From NCBI GenBank assembly GCA_965153455.1, contig OZ234499.1:15310271-15374270 (forward strand): 64,000 nucleotides of DNA, given 5' to 3'. The DNA is from Sphagnum compactum. Taxonomy: Eukaryota; Bryophyta; Sphagnopsida; Sphagnales. Positions 11,255-23,779 of this stretch are shown here, one piece after another (the stretch's first letter is position 1; each line of letters opens with the position of its first letter). Under the pieces are notes generated by a model. It did not search any database, had not been told where the DNA came from, and saw only the letters and a program-made list of their open reading frames with translations. Both the position numbers and the translations under genes were made by a program.

Positions 11255-14200
11255 CCACAGGGAACGGGCAGTGACTGGAAGAATCTTCCAGGCACTACCC
11301 AATTTTTGTCCACACAGACAGACACCACGTTTGCTTTTATATATAAGATGCCCACAACCAAAAGGCATTACATGCCAGAGAAATCGATAATTTCTTAATT
11401 TTTTCCTGTGATATTCAAGTATCATGGGGACACTTTCTTTTTTTTAAATGTGAAGGATTTTGAAAAATGAAACATGCGCAGGTGTGGGCATTTCATTTTT
11501 CCGAAATGCCTTGCAAATTCTTAACATTTTGTAAACAATCCTACAAACACACTATGAATATTGATGGAGGTTTTTACAAGTGTTGTCCAGTTATATAGGG
11601 TTGACTCGTTGTGTATATGCATAATTTTGAATTATGCATAAATGCATATCCTAAAATTGCATCAGTTTCAAAATAATAATTATACATATTCTCCGGATAT
11701 AGATTGATCTTTATGCATTTTACTTGCTATGTATACAAGTACTTTGTCATGGCCTTCTTTGCCCTCCATCAACTTTGGTAATCGAGTGAATTTGCGTGTA
11801 AGCACAAATAAAGTGCTTTGCAAATGTCACAAAATCTAGTTTACAAGTTTTAAGGCCATTTGGCCTTGGTTTGATGATAAACTAGATAATGCACCAACTA
11901 GCCTAATACTCAATTGTTGCTTTATTTGGAGAAAAATAGTTAAAGATATGTTGATAATTAGAAGAAAAAACACCATAAAAAAATTCTTCGTGTAAAATTT
12001 GTAACAAAACTATGAAGAAAAGCTAGCAATCCAAAACATGCAAAAAAAGTTCTTAAAACACAACATAAAGAAGTAACCATATTAAGAAAAAAAAAGTTCG
12101 ATAATTTAATTTAGGTAAAATGACTAAATGAATACAAGTTGTAGCCAATATCCAAGGCATAAAAAAAGCATTTTTTACAAGATCCCAAAACCACCAACCC
12201 CCCCCCCCCCCCCAAACCTAATTCATAATAAGCCTACCAACTTCTTAGCAATATGCCTATATTTAAAAAAAACCAATATGTCAAGATCCAAATTTGATAA
12301 AGATTGATCCAAATAAAATGCGTATAAATTGATCGTTGATTTTGAATTATTCATATCCATGGATGGAAAACACTTCAGTTAATCAGATGCATATTTGTAT
12401 CCAAGGATTATTTAAGCATATGTCTAGTTATGTACAATGTTTTTTTTTCAAATATTTCAAGTGGCTAGGATCCCCAACATTAATTAGCGGTAACCGATGA
12501 TTATCCTAGAAGGACATTAATTTTTTTGGGAATCATGCCTAGTTTTGACGACCTGCAAGAACACATTGTCTAAATCTAGGGATTTTTGGATTTTTTCCCT
12601 TAAAATATGGTGAATTTTGTGTATTTTATAAAAAACCATGCATTCGTCAACCCTTTTTTTTTGCCAAGTTGTGAAAATTGGGGAAAAAAAAAAAAATTAT
12701 CTATGTATGAGAACTATACATAACCAGAAATTTTATACATATCTAGGAGAAAGTTTTTGGGTTTGTGATTTTTTAAAGTTTGGAGGATATGCATTCAAAC
12801 TCAAAACCTTAAACCCTAGTCAACATTGTGAGTGAGAAATGACAAATTGGCAATGCATATCCCTTATGCATATCCATGAATTTTTAACATTCAATAGTCG
12901 TCTCTTCATAACCGGTAAAAGAGGGAAAAAATTGAATACATAACCATTTATGATTTAAAATATACATATCCATCTTTTTTTTTAAAGTGAAAATATCTAG
13001 TTTTGGGGTTAATTTCAATTTTGGGCCCAATTTTAGTCAAAGTTTAGTTGTTGATTCAAGTTTTAATTATGGTTCTTTTCAATTTTGGCTTTAAAAAATC
13101 AAAATTTTGAACCAGTGGTCCAAGTATTCAATAATGAAACCAAGAATTGGAATCAAAATTGGTCAAAAGCCAAAACCAGCCAACATTAGTTTTTATGTGC
13201 TTTTTATTACCATCATTTTCATTGTCATTTTTTACATTTTGTTTTTGTACCAATTGCTTGATTTTTCGTTATGTTTAGGTTTTTTTTTAAGTTGATGGTG
13301 TCATCTACAACATTGTTTTGCACTAAATATTTTGTTTTTGTGTTTTGCAATGGTTTTTCCTTTTCCTTTGTAGGTCAACAATGTTATTATAATATTGTTT
13401 TGTTGTGTTGTTTTTATGTATTGTGTAGGTGTTACATTTTTACATCATTCTAATGTGTGTGCAATTGTAAGCATTTTCAAGTTCGCTACATTGGGGTAAA
13501 AGGATGGTTAGTTGGTTCAAAACTGATATTTGAAAGTTCAAATATTACATTAGCTGAAATTGTCACAAATGTGACATTTAGCAAACTATGTTATCCAATG
13601 TGCATCTATGCTTATGTTAAAATATTGAGAAACCATTTTATAGTTATTTTTAGACATGCAATCAACCAAAAAATCCATGTGAAAGCTTCGAATTTTGAAT
13701 GTGAAATGAACTCTCAATGAGTATAATGAAAGTATTTTTTTATAAATTAATTATAAAATTAAATTTTCTTATAATGGGAAAGTTTCAATGTATTTCTTTT
13801 ACAAAATTCATTTGAAAAGGGATTTAAAAAAGAATTACATGTAATTTTATGTGATAGAAATAATCTTGTTATATCAAAAGTCCATTATGAGCCCATTTCT
13901 TTTCTTAAAATTCATTGATATTCTTTTTAGTAAAGTTTATTGCAACACGGATAATTTAAAAATAACAATTTTCATGTTGAATCTTAAGTTCACCTACAAT
14001 ACAAGAAAATGTGATTATGATAGTTCAAACTACCATCTATTTATGCTTTCACCTATTCTTGCATGCTTGAAATTACCTCTCTTGTTTTTGGTGACATCAT
14101 CAAGCTTTTTTCATTGTTTGCATTTTCAAATAGTAACATTTGTTTTGTTTTTTCTTCATTATTCTTATTTTGCACCAACAACTTTCTCACTACCATCAAT

Positions 14201-15551
14201 TGTCATTGCTACATTTTTGTGATAACTTCAGCAAGTCACAAGATTATGTTGTGTCCAAGTTTTCTTTCACTTGGTGTTGTAAACATTATTGTAGAATTGT
14301 TGCGATGCTTTCCATAGCCCACCTCACTTATTGTTTTTGTGGGTTCATTTTTAGTGTTGGGGCGCAAATGGGAAAATAGGAGTCACTCTTGCTAGCATGA
14401 GCTTATCGTGACATTTTTTTTTATTTCTTAAAAAACAATGGGGGTGCTTTGTCAAGGTGATGTGGCAAATTGTGATTAGTAACAAAATTTGATGGATTAC
14501 ATGATTATTATGGTGACAAAAAAATTCAATTTCTTTCATGACAAAATATATTATTTTTGAAAGGTTTGAATAACTATTATACATGATTATTATCATGGAT
14601 ATCGACATCACTGCCAACATTATCATGGATGGATTTCATTCATTTTTAATTCATAATGGATGAAATTCATCTACCACCAACTTGTAATTAATTTGTAAGT
14701 AATTTATAGATGACTTGTAGTTGACTTGTAATTCACTTATAGTTGACTTGTAATATACTTGTAGTTCATTATAGTTCACTTGTAGTCCATTTATGTTTTA
14801 GAAAGGTTCTTAAGAAGGTTTTTTGAGCAATGGGCATATGGAAGTTTTCATGGGAGGGGTATAAATAAAAGTAGGGCCCCTCATTACTTTTAGTCTAATG
14901 AACATTAATCTAAAGTACAATTCTAAATTATGGCCTTGTTTGTTTCATTTCATGGTCAAATTTCCATATGTTATTAAGACAAAATTATATTTGAACTTCT
15001 GTCTTACATACTTCATATTCATATCTTCGAATTTCATGTTTTATGTTTGGAATTAGATTTAGGCTTATTTTGCCTTGAGCTTTATATATCTTGGAAATCC
15101 CTTTCCCTTCATAGTTTCTATGCATGCATGTGACAAATATGTCATTTAAAAGGAATTTCAAGTATTTTTTAGATGAAAAAAATCAGTTATAGTGTTTTAT
15201 GCATACTTTTGAATCCATGATATTCATTAGATTTTATCCAAATTATTCAACATGTTTCTAGAATAATAAAAAGGGTCTCACACAAAATATTTTAAGAACT
15301 TACAATACTAGTATTATTTTTGATACTAAAATGTAAAAAATCAAGCATTAATTACACTTCTTGTGACTTCTATTAATATGACTACACCTATTGTTACAAT
15401 TTTCTGTTTAATTTTCTATTGAAATTCATGTTTATTTGTTAACATTTTTGTGTTTATGTTTGTTTTGTGTTGTTCTATCTTGTTTGATCTCATGTTGTTT
15501 TATGGCTTATAGATATTCAAGTCAATTGGTGTAGGAAAATCAATTTTGGGT
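11255..15551. other. AT-rich desert
   Basis: Strongly AT-rich sequence without a credible gene. It holds a 16-base C run (12198-12213), a diffuse field of about 20-bp words such as ACTTGTAGTTGACTTG (about 14685-14790), and a segment at 14600-15150 that resembles 17470-18600. Open frames here are short and AT-driven. Confidence 0.6.
14600..15150. repeat. Diverged repeat unit A (possible LTR relic)
   Basis: It shares ordered words with 17470-18600: a TATAAAT box in front of a ...TTTAGT.TA..CAACATT-like stretch, ACAATT...TTATGG-type words and TTTCATGTTT...TTTGGA.TTAGA.....TAGGCTT. Two similar non-coding units about 3 kb apart could be heavily decayed LTRs, but no retrotransposon protein is recognisable between them. 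Confidence 0.3.
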
Positions 15552-15923
15552 TTTCTTAAAGGGGGCTGATCCTCCCACCCTGCTGATTTGCTTCTCCCAC
15601 CCTCCCCCCCCTTATCTCGTCTCCTCCCTTTAATTCTCACAACCTCCGTCTCCACCTTTCTGATTCCCCCCCATTAATGGCCTAAGTACTGGGCAATTAC
15701 AAACGTCGTGTCTAGGCCTCCTGCATTCCTTGCAAAGACGCGGGGCTCTGCCAATTGTCTCAAAGGCGCTTGGTTCCCGACGCGTTGATGATATTGGCTG
15801 GCGGCTTGTGGCACGCGCGGTGACAGTAGCAACAGATGGGCGTCCGTGGAGGAGGACTGGCAGGGGGGGGGAGGGTGGGAGAAGTAAATCAGCAGGGTGG
15901 GAGGATCAGCCCCCTTTCTTAAA
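15552..15923. mobile_element. MULE-like MITE with 51-bp terminal inverted repeats
   Basis: The element is 15561-15914 (354 bp). Its ends, GGGGGCTGATCCTCCCACCC inward, are inverted copies over about 51 bases with one mismatch. It is flanked by identical 9-bp direct repeats, TTTCTTAAA, at 15552-15560 and 15915-15923. A 9-bp target duplication with long inverted ends is the signature of Mutator-like elements. It has no transposase and is far too short for one, so it is non-autonomous. It is GC-rich in an AT-rich desert and its ends are almost undecayed, which suggests a young insertion. Confidence 0.88.
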
Positions 15924-18900
15924 TTGTTAAAGAATATATATAACACAAATCGTAAATGCCAATGAAAAATTGGTGAGAACTTAAAACTTTTGTTAAGAAT
16001 TTTACAAAATTACACCCCAATACTAACTTAAAATAAAAAGGAAAAATCTTGTTAGTTATTCACAAAACATGAAACAACCACTTAATGACAATCTTTCTTT
16101 TTTTAATATTCCCTTTTTTCTTTTCTTTTTTTTCTTATGATATATGGTAGGGGAAAAAGTGAAAAAAAATTATGTTGGTGTTTTACATAGGGGGACAACC
16201 GTCAAAATGGGGTGTTGCCAAAATGAACACCTATTGGCTCCACCTAGTTGAGCAGGCACTTATTTTGGGAACCTTTCACTTTAAGGGCAACACTTTAGAC
16301 ATTTCAATTAAATCCTTTGTCCTTTCTTATTTTTGAAGATCAAGGTTTCAGGTTTTATGTTGAGGAGAAAGAATCTAAATGGGTCCTTTTTAATTTTTGG
16401 TACATCATCAACAATGAGGCTATTAGATTGAATTTGTGTGAATAAGTAGAAAGGGGTCCTATTTGAAGCCCTTTTCCTATTTCAAAAATTTCCCCAAAAA
16501 AATAAAATCTTGTTTTTCTTAAAGCTTTATCTTACAAATTGAAAAAGACCAACACCAAATTGTTAAGGATCTCACAAAATTATTGATGACCAAATGGTGA
16601 ATTGCATGGAAGGAAAGACTTCATAATGTGAAACAAAAAACAATTGCAATTTTAAAAAATTAACCCATATAAGAATTTGAACCATTTTTTCAACCACTTA
16701 TGTTTGTTCGAAACTTCAATGTAATCATCCATGAATGGGATTACAATCCAATTGTTAAAATCAAAGTTTACACATTTAGAATCTTTGGTAAAGGTTTCAA
16801 CCAAAATCAAGCAATGGATCAAAATATATAAAAGGTAAATTCAACTCATTCATGACCAACCATGTGTCACAATGAGAAATCATGTTCCTACAAACCTCAT
16901 TGTCTTGCAACTAGGTGTTCAAACAATTGATGTGTAATTATGTTGCATTTATTCCATGGAAATATGAGGGATTTAAAAATAAAAATTCATTCTAAAATCT
17001 CACAAGCTTTATGATAGTTGCATATTAATTGCAAAATGGACCCCTATACAATCATGGTCAACGCATTTTGACTTTGTGAACAAGTTGCATGAGAGTCGCT
17101 AAAGGCAACTAACTTGCAACTAATGTATGACCTTGATATGTACAATCATGTCACATGTGCAGATTGTCACCATAGTCATTGCCAATTGGTATTGTGGCAA
17201 TGATTAACCGACATATTCAACTCTTTTGTAATTAATTATCAACTATGTTGTTTTTTATAATGCAATTAGTTATGTGACTAAGTTTTCACTATATAAATGT
17301 TATTGTTTCATTATTGTATAAGCATAATTCAATTATGGTATGACCCTAGTCGTAAATTTTGTTGTAACCAAAAATAAATATCACATCATTTATAATTTAT
17401 ATAATTGATTGAAAGTGTAATCTTGAAGTGAGATTGAAGCAATGTGTCAAAGATGACATTGTCAATATCAAGTCCAACATCATCATTAACATCATTGCCA
17501 TCATCATCATGACTGTCCACTTTTCATCCACATGGATTAAGTTCATCCATTGTTCATGCATAATGTAATTAAGAAAGCTCCCAAGAGAGTTCTTTGAGAT
17601 ATTTTGGAATATCTTAAGCTAGTTTGAGATATTTTGAATTTTTTTGAAATATTTTCTTAAACTAAACCTCATAACATGTATAAATGAAAATAGTTCCTTT
17701 CACATTACCTTTAGTTTATTCAACATTGGTTTTGGGTTTGATCTTGCACCATAATTGTATTGTTATTTTCATGTTTTTATAATAATATTCCCTTTTAACT
17801 TACCTCTTGGGGTGAGTGCAAGCTAAGGTGGATCACTTTTTGTGTCACACTATAGGTATTTGCAAAATATCATGCATTAACATGTCATTGACATGCCATA
17901 GACTCATCATTATGCCAAATTTTCCATTGAATTAAAACTCTCAACTTGAATAATAAGATATCTACATAAGAAATTATAACATGTATTCTCCAAATATAGA
18001 GTATTGGATTTTAGAAGTTGAAAAATATGGATTTAACTTCTATTTGTGACTTGATACAAATACATTTTTGTTTATGAATTTATTTAGGTTATTTTATAGG
18101 GACTCAATATACGATATATTAAAGTAAAAGTGATGTAGATACAAAAAATTTGTTAGAAAAATTTAACCTGAAAGAAGATATGGACTTTTAAATGTCTTCA
18201 AATGGACCTTATTTTCAAAAATCCATATCATATTCATTTTTTAATGGATTTCTATTTTTTTCTCTTTAATGCATGTTAAAGAGTTATGTAGTTGGGATTT
18301 TATTCACATAATCTTTATTATTTCATTAACCACATTCAATCCCCCACTTAAACAATGGTATCATATTAGATTGTAATTTTAACATTACTTTATGGACTAT
18401 TTATCCGTTGGAATTCGTCCACCTTACTTTGCAATCACCCCTTGGACATTTCATGCTTTTATCCTTGGTTTTCTTGTTTCATGTTTGGACTTAGAACTAA
18501 ACTAGGCTTTTTGTCATGTATTGTTCATGTCTTTTGAAAACCCTTGTGTCTTGATTATTTTCAAGAACATGACACAATGTGTACATGGTATTACCAATGT
18601 CATTGTCTTGTACATATAGATTTTACACAAGAAATCTCATTTTTTCTAATTTAAAGAATGAAAAATCAAGACATTGGCCATGATATTTGATGTTATTTAT
18701 AATTAATATACAACTTAATTTCAATTACCCACACAAATTTGATATTTGAAATTTGCACATAACATGCAAGGTCATGTGACACATGATTGTATCTATTAGC
18801 AAATGACGGGACTTACATTTATGGTTATTATGAATTTGTGCTTAATGTTTAAAACAATATAAAAGATGAATAAGGAATAATTATTCTATTTAATTTTAAA

Positions 18901-19884
18901 CTTGTTGGTTTTTTGTGAAACAACTAAGAGAAATGTGATGTATAATATTCTTTTACATTTTGGCTTTTAGTTTAGAGAATGAAACATTTAAGTTAGAAAA
19001 ACAAAATGTTCATTTGATAACATGGAGTGAAAACATTTAATTTTTTTGTTGTTTATTTTTTTGTTTACTCAATTTTATTTATTTATTTTCTTTTTTTATT
19101 AATTGGAACCATCAAAATTTTATTCTTCATGAATGTGTGAAATTATAAAATCTTTTAGTTTTTTAGTGCATTAAGTAAAAATATTCAAGTTCAACGCCCA
19201 TGTTATTTTGTGCATATGCAATATCACTCATTATTATTATGCATAAAAATGCTATGCTGTTAATATTTTCGTTTTTATGTAACTAAAATCAGTTATTGAT
19301 CATGAAGTTTGATGGTGCAAGTCCCAAGGCATCCAAATTTATGAATAGACTTTTATGTAAGACAACAAAAGTGAAGGTAAGTTTACATCTAGATGCGAAG
19401 AAATTCAAAACCAATGTATTTTAATTTTGCTTATGACACTTTAATTTGAAATTAAATGGTTGTTTATAAATCTAAAACTTGTAGTTAATCATTACATGAA
19501 TATGACTTTCACATTGTGCCTCATGTTGTAAAAAAATTCATTGTTATTTTTTTGAAAGATCATAAAGTCCAAGTGGAATTTCAAGTGAAGAGTCCGGTTT
19601 AATTTAGGAAGTTAAGATTTACAATAAGTTCATCGAACATAATTTTTCTTTTGATTTAAGTTGGTGGTGCTTTTATTTATTTTTGTTTTTCAAGAGATTT
19701 TTTTGTGCAATCTTCAAGCAATGGATATTGCAATCTAACATTACAAAGCTAGGTGTTATGACCAAAGGTCATGACAACCCACCATTTAGCCTTTAGGAAA
19801 GAAATATCCTTTTTCATTTTTTTCCAACATTGGTAATTCCTACAAGAAAGTTGCAACATGGCTTCCTAGTCCTGCATTAGAGTG
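15924..19884. other. AT-rich desert
   Basis: No credible gene. It holds repeat unit B at 17470-18600 (relative of 14600-15150), scattered ATCATCATC words near 17480 and otherwise AT-rich unique-looking sequence. Confidence 0.55.
17470..18600. repeat. Diverged repeat unit B (possible LTR relic)
   Basis: Partner of the 14600-15150 unit in the same orientation. It has a TATAAATGAAAA box near 17680 and a TTTCATGTTTGGACTTAGA stretch near 18476 that parallels the stretch near 15030. Similarity is patchy. Confidence 0.3.
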
Positions 19885-21340
19885 AACTTTGGTGACTTAT
19901 GTTGAACAACTAGTTAAGCATGGGGGTTCTTGGAGTTTAGGTTATAGTTTTTGTGGGAAACAATTCAAAGCAATATTTTTTGTAAGAATGAAAGGAGACT
20001 CCTTTGGAAGAGAAAATATTAAAAACATATCTGTTTTAGATAATGTTTTATCTCCCATAAGAGAAGTGATGGAAACAAACAAGTAACAAAAAATGTAGTA
20101 GCTAAAAAAGAAAAGATTTTAAGTTGTTGTGTAAGAGATCATTTTTAGAGTTGTGACAACCAATTTTGTCATTTGTTTGACAAGTTGATAAGTTTCGTAA
20201 AGAAAAGGTAAACAAGATTGTGGTTTTTGCTAAAGTTGTGGAATACCCTTCAATGTAGCACATTCTCCTTACTTCCAAAACATGTTGAAAATGGTTTGTA
20301 ACTTTGGTCTTGGATACAAAAGCCTTAGATTTGAAATCTTGAACATAAATTTGTTGGCTAAAATGATAGATGTTTTGAAACAAAAGTGTTCAATCATGGG
20401 AATAAAAAAAGCTATACCATCATGTGTGATGGTTGGACCAACATTACCAATAGGCGATTGTTGAACATTTTGGTCATTTCACCAAAAGGCTCATTTAGGA
20501 AGGCCATAAATACTATTTGGAAGGAAAAAACCTCATAATATATTGCACTACATATCATGGATGCAATTGAAGGTGTGGATAGTGATCATGTTGCCCAAAT
20601 TGTAACAATACATTCATTTACAAAAAAACTAAAAAAATTGTTGAGGGAAAATTTCCTCACATCACCTATTTGGGTTGCACGACACATGTGCTTATTTTGT
20701 GCTAGAGTATAGGTAGACTTTCTTGGGTTGATTCTATTGTGTAGCAAAAAAGAGCATTGGTAAGATTTATCACTAATCATCAATGTAATCAAACTCTTTT
20801 CCAAGATTATTTAGCAAAAGAATCAGGCTTAAAATTGTTGAAGCTTGATGAAACAAGATTTGGCACCAACTTCATGATGCAAAGAATTTTGAAGGTGGAA
20901 ACACCTTTGTAGCAATTGGTGGTCAACAAGGATGGGAAAAAACGGTGTAGAAGCAGGAAATCAAATGAGGAAAACCTTAAAAAAATTATTTTCTCAAGGT
21001 TGTTTTGGAGAGTTGCCCAAGTAATAGTTTCTACCACAAAACCTATTTACAATTTATTGTGTATGGTGGATTCTTAAATTCCAACTACAAAAAAGTTTTA
21101 TGAACGAATGGATTAGTTCATAGAGTTCATATGAGATAAACCTCCATTTTCTAGACAGACGAGAGACAAAGTCATTAGTATATTTTTTTGATACTTTTGC
21201 CACAACCAAACAAGGTCTTGCCTACCAATGGTGGGAAACATATGGAGTTGAAACTCCAAAATTGCAACCCATGGTAGTGAAAATCTTGAACCAAGTTACA
21301 TGGGCATTTGCTTGTGAACACAAGTAGAGCACATTATGTA
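19885..21340 (+). pseudogene. hAT transposase relic (BED finger, DUF659, hAT dimerisation)
   Basis: Frameshifted plus-strand pieces follow the order of a plant hAT transposase. A BED-like start at 19885-20086 contains GGSWSLGYSFCGKQF. A DUF659 core at 20418-20690 contains IMCDGWTNITNRRLLNILV, SPKGSFRKAINT and DHVAQIV. Near 20800-21100 come LDETRFGTNFMMQRILKV and a PIYNLLCMVDS piece. Near 21180-21330 the C-terminal dimerisation region reads QWWETYGVETPKLQPMVVKI followed by LNQVTWAFACE. Several stops and frameshifts break it, so it is dead. I could not fix the terminal inverted repeats or 8-bp target duplication. Confidence 0.8.
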
Positions 21341-22106
21341 CTCAAGCTTTTGTCTATGGTGTACTCATGTACTTTTTCCTCAAATTTTTAGTACTCGTAT
21401 TCCATAATCAGTGACCTTGACATTCTAGGAAGTGAGATTTTATAAGTCATTGTTGAACCTCACAAAATTTGCTCAAGAAATCATTCTCACTAATAAGATT
21501 CCATGCTTGATGATTGAACTCTTTCACGATCAGCAAATCGTCAAGAAATACTATTGTTGAATATATTATCATTGGCTTGATTGACATCTTGTTTTCTACA
21601 TACAACATGCTTCTTCTACATGAATGGTGTGGTTCCTCCTTTCCACAAGCAAGTGGAACAACATTTGTGACAAGCATGTGGGAAACCATAAACCCTAAAA
21701 GGCCTTTTTTTTTGTTTGGCTAAACCTTCGAACTTGATTATGGTCCATCTTCTTTTATATCCAAAGAAAAAATCCACACAAAAAAATGCACTACACATTG
21801 TGAAACCCAAACATCTCACCCCACGTAGAGATTCCATTCTCCGTGCACAACAAACAACTCTATTTTATTCCAACAGAAAGGTATGAACATGATCAGCAGC
21901 AGCCGCAGGTGGAGAAAAGTACTTACCACATAGAACAAGAGAGTCGCGACACGATCCTTCTCTTTAAACCAGGGCTGCTCTCCTTGTGTGTGGACCAGTA
22001 CTAGTACTGGGCTGGTATGAAATAAATGTCTTTCAAAGACTTGATACCATTATCAGCTTGTATGTTCAAAAGTTGATACCCATCCAACACTAGATCAAAA
22101 GGGTGG
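21341..22106. other. Intergenic, no gene seen
   Basis: Sequence between the hAT relic and the 62-bp tandem repeat, with a rise in GC after about 21800. Open frames are short and overlap one another without family features. Confidence 0.45.
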
Positions 22107-22325
22107 GGTTGGCTATCTCTTGGCTTTCATCACTTTCGGATTGGCTATCTTGACTTTCACCACTTGTGAATTGGCTATCTCTTGGCTTTCACCACTTGCG
22201 GATTGGCTCTCTCGACTTTAACCACTTGTGAATTGGCTATCTCTTGGCTTTCATCACTTTCGGATTGGCTAGCTGGACTTTCACCACTTGTGAATTGGCT
22301 ATCTCTTGGCTTTCACCACTTGTGG
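22107..22325. repeat. 62-bp higher-order tandem repeat
   Basis: Seven alternating subunits of 30-32 bases occur: type A reads GAATTGGCTATCTCTTGGCT, type B reads GGATTGGCTATCTTGACTTT, and both end CACCACTTG or TCACTTTC. The A-B dimer of about 62 bases is repeated 3.5 times. The alternation shows the dimer was the unit of the later amplification. Confidence 0.88.
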
Positions 22326-23779
22326 ACCCTGCACACTAATTACAAGTTTCAAATCTTTTATGTATTGTAAGTGGGTTGAAGGATTAGTTCTAGTTTGGTT
22401 TTGGGATAGTTGAGATTTTGAATTTAGTAATTAACTCCCTACCATGCCCTTTTTACTCCACAATTCCTTCCACTTTTCTACTTTTATCCCCACCTTCCTG
22501 TTTTTATTGCGAAGAAGTCTTGCAGGTCACACTTCATGCCAAGCGCATATTCTGCCATATCAGAGCCTGATTGTAGTGCTGAATACACCAGGCTATGGAA
22601 TGTCCCTGGCAGTTGCAGAAATTGACAAACTTAGTAGATTCTGCATGCCGAATCTGCGCACTAGTCCTTTGAACACTAGCCCAGGGAATTCAAGAATTCA
22701 GTGGTCATTTGAATGCATTTCAGACTAACTCAACATCAATTGTTGGCTGTGCCCAGAGTGAAGTGACATTGTTGTATCTGCCTGCAATTTGCAATACAAT
22801 TTTGGCTTGATGTGGAAGTAAATTTGCATTGAAATTTTCTTTCTATGATTTCATAACTATTAAAAAGGAGATAGTAGAAAGGAGATAGTTTCATAACTCA
22901 AGTCGTGAACATAGAATGTCATGTCTCATTCTCCTGACCCTGAATTACAATTGGAAATTTGGGTGTTTGGGGTACAAGTACTAAAATTCAAGCACACCAC
23001 AGTCCCCCAAAGAAATTTCCTTTGAGAAAATAGCATTTAGTTCCCACCAATTTTGGTGCAGTCATTTGCAGAACAAGCAGTGCTGGAAAAGTTTCCCAGT
23101 AAACCATGAGCAAAGGAAAATGGAGATTCCATACCTTCATCTGCCGTCAATCATGTTTCCTTGTGCCAAAACATTGAACGCTGAGTGCTTGTCAATTTTT
23201 CAACAGTACTTTGTACCTTTGAAGCTGTGGCTCATATCCAGGGCCACCAGGCATTTGCATCAGTTTCCATTGCTACCACTCAGTGCATTGAGGCTTTCAG
23301 TGTTTGAGCCATGTTTGCATGTCCTTGAGTGTTTTACTATAAATGAAAGAACAAATTTCATTCTGCACCTTCAACCCAATAGCATAAATCTAAAAACAAG
23401 CACAGTACTTTTCACTCACACCAAACACAAACAGTTGGCAATGCACATTCCTAAGGTGCAAATCTGACTGTAAGAGGGTTCTAGGGCAACAGTCATGTGT
23501 TAAAGATCCAAGCATCATCTGACATGAAATGCTCGACCCCACTATATATATAGCAAACATTGTCTTGAGAATCAACTGGTTGTAAGACCTAGTTACATTT
23601 CAACCAGTTGCAGTGTACCTGATATTGAAGATGCACACGCTGTTGAAGAGTCATATAACTATGCACAAGATGAGGCCATCAGCTATAGTACAATGTGCAA
23701 CTTAGTGCACAAGTTCCACACTTGTGGCAGGCTTTGTTGGCAGCCTCTCTGTCCTCTTCTTCAATCTTCTTTAGCTTCC
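22326..23779. other. Downstream region of the F-box gene, no separate gene
   Basis: Moderate GC content. It is probably 3' UTR of the minus-strand F-box gene near 23780 and intergenic further left. A 94-residue plus-strand frame (22444-22728) and a 133-residue frame (23066-23467) lack family features and are not credited. Confidence 0.45.
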
